The notes beneath the pieces are model-generated. The model was given only the letters and a program-made list of their open reading frames with translations, was not told the DNA's origin and made no database searches. A DNA stretch of 14,886 bases from Melioribacter sp. (GTDB lineage: Bacteria; Bacteroidota; Ignavibacteria; Ignavibacteriales; Melioribacteraceae), in the NCBI GenBank assembly GCA_016841125.1, contig JAENZU010000027.1, positions 1-14,886 on the forward strand, in the 5' to 3' direction. The position numbers were made by a program, and so were the translations under genes. This document shows, piece after piece, positions 1 to 4,846 of this stretch; position 1 is the first letter of the stretch; every line of letters begins with the position of its first letter.

Positions 1-288
1 GGATCAGAAGACAACCCGGCAAACCTGCTTTACATTGCTGTACTTGCCGCAGGTTTACTTGGAGCAGGAGTCTCGCGCCTTCAGCCGATTGGAATGGCAC
101 GTACAATGTTTGCTGCAGCTATCGCTCAAATTCTGGTTCCGGTTATTGTGCTTATTTTCTGGAAATCCGCATTAGTAGAAAGTGGCGGCTTAGCAGGTCT
201 CTTCGTTCCGAACGCGTTTTTCGCTTTACTGTTTATAATATCTGCATTACTGTTTCGTAATGTTGCCTGGAGACAAAAGGCATTATAA
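1..288 (+). CDS. Small multi-pass membrane protein, 3' part only (cut by left window edge)
   Basis: The reading frame is open from base 1 and ends at TAA 286-288, giving 95 visible residues. The Met at base 94 is probably internal, because the frame upstream encodes good membrane-protein sequence (a hydrophobic helix rich in L, A, G and V). Three hydrophobic segments are visible, at roughly residues 9-28, 33-54 and 62-86. The tail is short and basic (residues RNVAWRQKAL). The few charges between helices suggest a small integral inner-membrane protein. I do not recognise the family and see no catalytic motif. It converges on the PAP2 gene, and I see no strong hairpin terminator in the 175 bases between them. 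Coding is well supported by composition and by the unbroken frame; the function is unknown. Confidence 0.7.
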   Translation, partial: GSEDNPANLLYIAVLAAGLLGAGVSRLQPIGMARTMFAAAIAQILVPVIVLIFWKSALVESGGLAGLFVPNAFFALLFIISALLFRNVAWRQKAL

Positions 289-463
289 CGAGAAAATCAA
301 TGTGACAATCTTTTGTTGTTTGGAGGTTGCCTTATGGACACAATAATAATTCTAAAATATTTAATGGAAATGTATGGAATTATTTTTTGAAGTTAAGCTA
401 AATGACAAATAAAAATACAACAGAAAGCAAATATAATTAAGCAGTATGTCTGACTTCCAAATT

Positions 464-1258
464 CTAAAATTGATAAGTAAAACTTATGCCGTTAATAGTT
501 GGAGAAATGCTGAATTTATTTTCCGATCCTCTATTATTTTCCTCATTTACTACAAGCAGTCCTCCGCTAATTCCTATTAATGAACCCACCACAACATCTG
601 AAACCCAATGCTGATTATTTATTACTCGTGCATAAGCAGTGAGCGATGCTGCACCATAGAAGAAAACCCTCGACCAAATTGTGTCAAAATATTCTGCAAG
701 CACAGATGAAAAAGCAAAAGCTACCGTGGTGTGACCGGAGGGAAAAGACTGTATTTCATTGTCAACAGATATTCCTGTAAACGCCCAAGGACCTTCACCG
801 GAATATGGTCTGTGTCTTCCAAAAACCGTTCTAAGAAGCATAACCGTTATCCCGGAATAAGATAAACTTTGAAACAACATTCGTCCAACTTTCCGTACTT
901 CATCTTCACCAGAAAACAAGCCGACAGTGTAAGTTGAAAGCGCGGCAATGTTGGCATATTGCACAACACCATAATAAGTTGGACCATCCCAAAAATCACC
1001 ATTTAGGGATTTTATTGTTTGGCGTCCAATTGCATCTTTCAAAGTTTGATCAGTATGCATCAATCCATACGTTCCCCCAGCTATAGTGCCGGCGTATAAC
1101 CATTCTTTTCCGGTCATTCGAATTGGATAAGTGAAATATTGACCTGCATCCTCAAGAAAAATTAATCCGTCATCCAGCAATTTTTGAGGGATTGTTTTAT
1201 CTGATTGTGCAAAAACTATTGCGGAAAAAAAATAAAAAAGAAGCAAAAAAATTTTCAT
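464..1258 (-). CDS. PAP2-superfamily phosphatase, exported or membrane-associated
   Basis: This 264-residue protein starts with a signal peptide or anchor (residues 1-18, ending FAQS). It carries the three phosphatase motifs of the PAP2 / type 2 phosphatidic acid phosphatase family. Motif 1 is R143-x6-R150-P151, with Arg where Lys is usual. Motif 2 is PSGH at 173-176. Motif 3 is R211-x5-H217-x3-D221. H176 would be the general acid and H217 the phosphoenzyme nucleophile. Hydrophobic segments around 55-66, 130-142, 178-190, 197-209 and 222-237 fit the family's membrane helices. Members remove phosphate from phosphatidic acid, undecaprenyl pyrophosphate, lipid A precursors or phosphatidylglycerol phosphate; the substrate cannot be told from sequence. 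The gene stands alone, convergent with the membrane-protein gene and divergent from the ABM-like gene. No strong Shine-Dalgarno precedes the ATG. Confidence 0.9.
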   Translation of the reverse strand: MKIFLLLFYFFSAIVFAQSDKTIPQKLLDDGLIFLEDAGQYFTYPIRMTGKEWLYAGTIAGGTYGLMHTDQTLKDAIGRQTIKSLNGDFWDGPTYYGVVQYANIAALSTYTVGLFSGEDEVRKVGRMLFQSLSYSGITVMLLRTVFGRHRPYSGEGPWAFTGISVDNEIQSFPSGHTTVAFAFSSVLAEYFDTIWSRVFFYGAASLTAYARVINNQHWVSDVVVGSLIGISGGLLVVNEENNRGSENKFSISPTINGISFTYQF

Positions 1259-1525
1259 TTGAATAAAATATAGTTAGTTGGGGACAATTAATATGATTTA
1301 CTTTAATTGCATTAGAAAGATACAATTTTAGGTTTCAGTTAACAAGAATCTATATTCGATAATTACTAAGCTGGGTGATGTAGAAGACTCCAAAGTTAAA
1401 AAGATATGATGACTTGTTTGTGATTGCCAAATAAATTAACTTTAAGTAGTGGAGAGAAGAAACCACTTTAAAAACGGGGCGAAATATAAATGCCAAATCC
1501 AAAATAAAAATAAGGAGATAAATAA

Positions 1526-1795
1526 ATGGTTACAGTAATTATCCAACATGAAGTTAAAGACTTTGCTGAATGGAAAAAAATATTTGATGCTGATGAACCC
1601 AATCGTTCAAAAGCAGGAGTTAAATTAATTGGACTTTATAAATCGGTCAAAAATCCAAATGATGTAACAATGATTTTTGAGGCTCCAAGTGCGGAACTAT
1701 ATGAAAAAATGATGAGTGACCCCGCAAGGCAGGAAGATATAAAGAAAGCCGGTGTTATCAGTATGCCAACAGCGACAATTCTAAACAAGGTTTAG
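1526..1795 (+). CDS. Small ABM-like dimeric alpha/beta-barrel protein
   Basis: This 89-residue cytoplasmic protein has no signal peptide or membrane segment. The pattern is strand (MVTVIIQHEV), helix (DFAEWKKIFDAD), strand with YKSV, strand ending in NPNDVTMIFEA, then a second amphipathic helix and a final strand (ATILNKV). This is the ferredoxin-like fold of the antibiotic-biosynthesis-monooxygenase / dimeric alpha-beta-barrel superfamily. Members bind or oxidise small aromatic compounds or haem, but many small stand-alone ones have no known function. His8 in the first strand and the W-x3-F helix are typical of this subgroup. The start is firm: an AAGGAG ribosome binding site at 1512-1517 lies 8 bases before the ATG. 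It appears monocistronic, with a hairpin 27 bases after the stop. Confidence 0.85.
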   Translation: MVTVIIQHEVKDFAEWKKIFDADEPNRSKAGVKLIGLYKSVKNPNDVTMIFEAPSAELYEKMMSDPARQEDIKKAGVISMPTATILNKV

Positions 1796-1821
1796 AAATC
1801 TCTCAACTTCCGCTCTAAAAT

Positions 1822-1856
1822 CTATTTGGAATGTATTTAAATATTTTTTCAAATAG
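1822..1856. repeat. Inverted repeat after the ABM-like gene, possible terminator
   Basis: CTATTTGGAA (1822-1831) pairs with the arm at 1847-1856 (TTTCAAATAG), giving ten pairs with one G-T wobble around a 15-base AT-rich loop. It begins 27 bases after the stop of the preceding gene, so it may help end that transcript. It lacks a following T tract, so a classical intrinsic terminator is not proven. Confidence 0.45.
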
Positions 1857-1895
1857 CTAAGTTTTCGCTTTAATCATGCTTGCGGCTGGAGTGAG

Positions 1896-1932
1896 AATAT
1901 TGTTAGCTTTACACACTCTTAACAATATTTTT
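1896..1932 (+). terminator. Perfect 10-bp inverted repeat followed by T5
   Basis: AATATTGTTA (1896-1905) and TAACAATATT (1920-1929) are perfect reverse complements around a 14-base loop. The right arm runs into a T tract at 1928-1932. The stem is AT-rich and therefore weak for a terminator. A binding site for a dimeric regulator is an equally reasonable reading. Confidence 0.35.
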
Positions 1933-2000
1933 AATTACAACAAACAATTCATTACTGGGCGGGTAGTTCGCACGGGGTTATGCGTGTTAGAGACCCTGTA

Positions 2001-2032
2001 TCAAAACTGCAAGAAAGTCACTTGCATTTTGG
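2001..2032. repeat. Strong imperfect hairpin in the gap before the FISUMP gene
   Basis: The left arm 2001-2013 (TCAAAACTGCAAG) pairs with 2021-2032 (CTTGCATTTTGG), giving twelve pairs with a single bulged C at 2007 and a 7-base loop. A T7 run follows about 10 bases downstream. This could be part of a small structured RNA or a terminator; the sequence alone does not decide. Confidence 0.4.
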
Positions 2033-2285
2033 AGGTAATCTATTTTTTTGTTCAACAAATTTTCGATATCAGAGATCGCTATTTTATGAACACCTCATTA
2101 AATAAATAGAAAAGTATTCCGCGAGCACATAACCCTATCATTACCGGGGCATATCCATTTCTAAATTTTCATTATATTATTGAGATATTTAAATCAATTC
2201 CATAAATTGTAATCCGATATCATTGTCGAAGTTGTGAACAGCAAACAAATGAAATGTATTCAGAAATAAAACAAGGGAGCAAAAA

Positions 2286-4367
2286 ATGAGAACCGGATTT
2301 TATTTTCTAACATTTGTTTCACTAATTTTTATTTGTAATTCATCTGCACAAATTGTCGGGCGTTTGGTTGATGAAAATGGTGACGGTTTATACGAAGTAA
2401 CCGTTGATGCCCATCTCGGTAATGACATGTATTCTTCAACGACAGACACCGACGGGAATTTCACAATTTTAACAATGGTTTCGGTTGAAGATGAGATTCT
2501 GCCCGAAGGTTACCTTGTATCCGATAATTACCCCAATCCTTTCAATCCTAAAACAAGAATCAATATCGCATTACCACAGAAGAGCCAAGTTGACGTTCAT
2601 ATTTATAATTTATTGGGTCAACAAGTAAGGGAAACAATAAGTGAGGTTTTTGATGCCGGCATCAATTCTCTGGATTTGGAGCTTAATGGTTTAGCAAACG
2701 GAATTTATCTTGCAAGAATTTCAATTGCTCAGAAATATTCTGTGACCAAAAAGCTAATGCTGATCTACGGTTCACAACATTTGAGTACATTGGGTGGTTC
2801 AGATTTTAGTTTAGGAAAATCCAATTCTCTAATTCAAAGTATAACCGAAATACAGATAGATAGCTTAGTTGCTTATAACTCCATAATTGGCAGAAAAGTT
2901 TTTACACAACTACCTACCTATAGTGGTCAAACACTTGATTTGGGAAATTTTGAATTTGCTAGATACTGTGTTGGAGTAGCAACAGTAACATATGAAGGGA
3001 AAGTTTATAATACTGTTCTTATTGGCAACCATTGCTGGTTAAAAGAAAACCTTGATGTAGGGACGATGATACAAAGCACAGCCAGTGGTTTTCAGCAAAC
3101 AGATAACGGGACAATTGAAAAATATTGCTATGACAATGATCCAGCTAATTGCGAAACATACGGTGGACTTTATGAGTGGCCGGAAGCTATGCAGTACACA
3201 ACTACACAAGGTACACAAGGTATTTGTCCGAATGACTGGCATATACCTACTCTTGGAGAATTAGAAGAATTAGAAACAATAGTTGACGATAATGCCAATG
3301 CATTAATAGCTGGCACCGGACTCGGAATAAACACAAGCGGTTTTTCCGCGTTGCTGGCGGGGTGGCGCGTGGGCAATGGTTCCTTCCACGATTTAGGTTC
3401 CTTCACTTACTTTAGGAGTTCTACGAACGCTTTTGCCATGAGACTGCTCAATCATGGAAGTATTTTCTTGTACGGTTACGATAAGGATTATGGTTATAGC
3501 GTGCGCTGCGTTAAAGTTCTAGTAACGACGAACAATCCACCAAACATTCCATCTAATTCTTTCCCCCCAGATAATGATGTTGGTGTCAGTACAACTGCTC
3601 GGTTAATCTGGAGGTGTAGTGATCCGGATGGTGATCCGCTTACTTATGATGTTTACTTTGGAACATCATCAAATCCGCCTTTATATCAAAGCGGCATAAG
3701 CTCAACTTATGTAAATCCGGGTTCGTTGAATGAGAACACGACTTACTACTGGAAAATAGTAGCAAAAGATAACAATGGTGGAACTACTGAAGGAAGTGTT
3801 TGGAGTTTTGAAACCGGAAATGGTGGCGGAAGTGAATGTGGTAATCCAATTACCTATGCTGGCAAAACATACAACACAGTGCAGATCGGCAATCAATGCT
3901 GGCTAAAGGAAAACCTAAACTATGCAGTTAATAATAGTTGGTGCTATGCTCATAACACTTCCAATTGTGAAACATATGGTCGCTTATATCCTTGGCAAGT
4001 AGCAATGAATGGCTCAACTTCACCGGGTGCACAAGGAATATGTCCTAATGGTTGGCATATACCTACTTTATCTGATTTTGAAGAGTTAAAAACAACGGTT
4101 AATTCTGACGGGAACGCATTGAAAGCTATTGGACAAGGTTCTGGCAGTGGAGCCGGAACAAACACAAGCGGTTTTTCCGCGTTGCTGGCGGGGCGCGGCA
4201 GCAGTAATTCCTTCCAAGATTTAGGTCGTTGGACTTTCTTTTGGAGTTCTACGGAGTTCAGTAATGATTTTGCTAACAGCATGACCCTTTACGATAACAG
4301 TAGCTATATTATCTTGACCGATTTCAATAAGGGGAATGGTTTTAGCGTGCGCTGCGTTAAGGATTAG
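2286..4367 (+). CDS. Secreted two-domain FISUMP (C-type-lectin-like) protein with an N-proximal T9SS sorting-like module
   Basis: This 693-residue protein has a signal peptide (1-21, ending SSAQ). Residues 22-65 look like a carboxypeptidase-regulatory-type Ig domain (VGRLVDENGDGL...TDTDGNF). A T9SS type A sorting-domain-like module spans about 72-162 (NYPNPFNPKT, then YNLLGQQVR, LANGIYLARI and KKLMLIYG). A linker and two FISUMP domains (TIGR02145 type) follow at about 233-410 and 520-693, each with TYxGKxYNTVxIGNxCWLKENL, CETYG, GICPNxWHIPTL, GFSALLAG and SVRCVK. A fibronectin/Ig-like domain lies between them (about 417-510). Paired Cys in each FISUMP copy suit an exported protein. Such domains are surface adhesins or binding modules and occur as variable proteins of DGRs. 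AGGGAG five to six bases before the ATG supports the start. The protein ends with a FISUMP domain and has no C-terminal sorting signal. The ligand is unknown. Confidence 0.9.
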   Translation: MRTGFYFLTFVSLIFICNSSAQIVGRLVDENGDGLYEVTVDAHLGNDMYSSTTDTDGNFTILTMVSVEDEILPEGYLVSDNYPNPFNPKTRINIALPQKSQVDVHIYNLLGQQVRETISEVFDAGINSLDLELNGLANGIYLARISIAQKYSVTKKLMLIYGSQHLSTLGGSDFSLGKSNSLIQSITEIQIDSLVAYNSIIGRKVFTQLPTYSGQTLDLGNFEFARYCVGVATVTYEGKVYNTVLIGNHCWLKENLDVGTMIQSTASGFQQTDNGTIEKYCYDNDPANCETYGGLYEWPEAMQYTTTQGTQGICPNDWHIPTLGELEELETIVDDNANALIAGTGLGINTSGFSALLAGWRVGNGSFHDLGSFTYFRSSTNAFAMRLLNHGSIFLYGYDKDYGYSVRCVKVLVTTNNPPNIPSNSFPPDNDVGVSTTARLIWRCSDPDGDPLTYDVYFGTSSNPPLYQSGISSTYVNPGSLNENTTYYWKIVAKDNNGGTTEGSVWSFETGNGGGSECGNPITYAGKTYNTVQIGNQCWLKENLNYAVNNSWCYAHNTSNCETYGRLYPWQVAMNGSTSPGAQGICPNGWHIPTLSDFEELKTTVNSDGNALKAIGQGSGSGAGTNTSGFSALLAGRGSSNSFQDLGRWTFFWSSTEFSNDFANSMTLYDNSSYIILTDFNKGNGFSVRCVKD
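3329..3362 (+). repeat. GC-rich 34-base block, copy 1 (5' border of variable segment 1)
   Basis: It is identical base for base to 4160-4193 and encodes the NTSGFSALLAG segment. There is no synonymous difference over eleven codons, although other conserved parts of the two FISUMP domains (for example GICPNxWHIPTL) differ at several synonymous sites. Confidence 0.95.
3363..3496 (+). other. Diverged segment of FISUMP domain 1, candidate DGR-type variable region
   Basis: These 134 bases sit between two blocks that are identical in both FISUMP copies. They encode about residues 360-403. Most codons end in C or T, and only a few end in A (TTA, AGA, GGA by my count), which is unusual for this AT-rich gene. 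This copy has Arg377 (AGG) where copy 2 has Trp (TGG), and it lacks three residues after the SST motif. Confidence 0.5.
3497..3514 (+). repeat. 18-base block, copy 1 (3' border of variable segment 1)
   Basis: It is identical to 4343-4360 and encodes the end of the FISUMP domain (SVRCVK). It is GC-rich in an AT-rich setting. Confidence 0.95.
4160..4193 (+). repeat. GC-rich 34-base block, copy 2 (5' border of variable segment 2)
   Basis: This is the perfect partner of 3329-3362. The bases immediately outside it (C4159 against T3328; C4194 against T3363) differ, so the identity is sharply bounded. Confidence 0.95.
4194..4342 (+). other. Diverged segment of FISUMP domain 2, candidate DGR-type variable region
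   Basis: These 149 bases encode about residues 637-686 and run to the 18-base block that ends seven bases before the stop codon. Codons are mostly of NNC or NNT form (AGC, AGT, AAT, AAC, GAT, TAC, TTC and so on), with only CAA and TTA ending in A. That is what adenine-directed variation of AAC/AAT-rich template codons would leave. The position at the very 3' end of the gene also matches DGR targets. Confidence 0.5.
4343..4360 (+). repeat. 18-base block, copy 2 (3' border of variable segment 2)
   Basis: This is the perfect partner of 3497-3514. It lies just before the TAG at 4365-4367. Confidence 0.95.
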
Positions 4368-4372
4368 ATTTA

Positions 4373-4403
4373 CCCGCCGCTTTTTATGGTGGGCAATTTT
4401 TCA
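4373..4403 (+). terminator. Hairpin after FISUMP gene, probable terminator
   Basis: CCCGCC (4373-4378) pairs with GGTGGG (4388-4393) with one G-T wobble around a 9-base loop. The short T-rich run 4397-4401 follows. It begins five bases after the FISUMP stop codon. DGR targets also often carry a hairpin right after the variable region, so both readings are open. Confidence 0.5.
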
Positions 4404-4510
4404 ATTTTACTTACCCCGCGTAAGCGTGGTCCATTAAATGTATTTGAGGTTAACATTTGAAAATTAAGATTGGGTTAGAAGAATCAAAAAATCTTGACAA
4501 ATTAGGTTCC

Positions 4511-4594
4511 ATACAATACCCCCGGCTAATCCAATCGGGTACCGCTCACAAACATGGTACTATCTGGTAGCGAAAACGGGATTGTATTTTTTTT
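4511..4594 (+). ncRNA. Candidate structured RNA segment ending in T8
   Basis: ATACAAT (4511-4517) and ATTGTAT (4581-4587) form a perfect 7-bp closing stem that runs straight into eight Ts (4587-4594). Inside are smaller stems: CCCG 4521-4524 with CGGG 4536-4539, and TACC 4540-4543 with GGTA 4556-4559. A TTGACA box lies at 4494-4499, but no good -10 sits at the right distance. It may be only a long-armed terminator. No known RNA family is recognised. Confidence 0.25.
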
Positions 4595-4846
4595 ATGTAA
4601 AATGCGGCATTATTAATCTTCGCTTATATTAGGCTCAACTCTCGGTCAGGTTTCGCTCCGCAACCAGTTTGAATACAATTTGATTCCGTTCATCAATCGA
4701 TCTAATTATGACAAAAGATGAGGATGAAAATGCGGGCAGAGCTCACTTCAAGTCGGGGTAAACTCCATTGAACCGGGATTCAGTTCCTGTATTTTATTCA
4801 TCACTTTCTGTAACTATAAAACACTATTAAGAACGAATTTTCTGAT

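Larger units (their letters stand above)
1796..2285. other. 490-base intergenic stretch with three hairpins, no credible gene
   Basis: A possible 77-codon frame at 1876-2109 has no ribosome binding site and no recognisable protein character, so I treat the stretch as non-coding. It holds three inverted repeats in a row (listed separately) and a GC-richer patch around 1960-1995. The leader of the FISUMP gene occupies the last part, where GGGAG at 2275-2279 is that gene's ribosome binding site. Confidence 0.6.
4368..4846. other. 479-base convergent intergenic stretch with several small hairpins, no credible gene
   Basis: It lies between the converging FISUMP and 900-aa genes. It contains a hairpin just after the FISUMP stop, a short GC-rich hairpin at 4416-4429 with a TAAG loop, and a folded-looking segment at 4511-4594 ending in T8. 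No frame has a ribosome binding site and a plausible protein; the longest ATG frame I examined (4708-4761) is 17 codons. Confidence 0.6.

Noticed and set aside
1876..2109. 77-codon open frame on the + strand
   Set aside because: No ribosome binding site, no recognisable domain, and it crosses two strong hairpins; most likely chance in non-coding DNA.
3039..4282. Several antisense open frames inside the FISUMP gene
   Set aside because: They are opposite-strand shadows of the real gene, which has clear domains and a signal peptide; the parallel shadows in both halves only reflect the domain duplication.
4494..4522. Sigma-70 promoter with TTGACA and TACAAT
   Set aside because: The spacing between the boxes is about 12 bases, too short; with 17 bases the -10 would be TACCCC, which is poor.
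4511..4587. tRNA-like element (77 bases, 7-bp closing stem)
   Set aside because: No T-loop GTTCRA motif, no acceptable D arm or anticodon arm on either strand.
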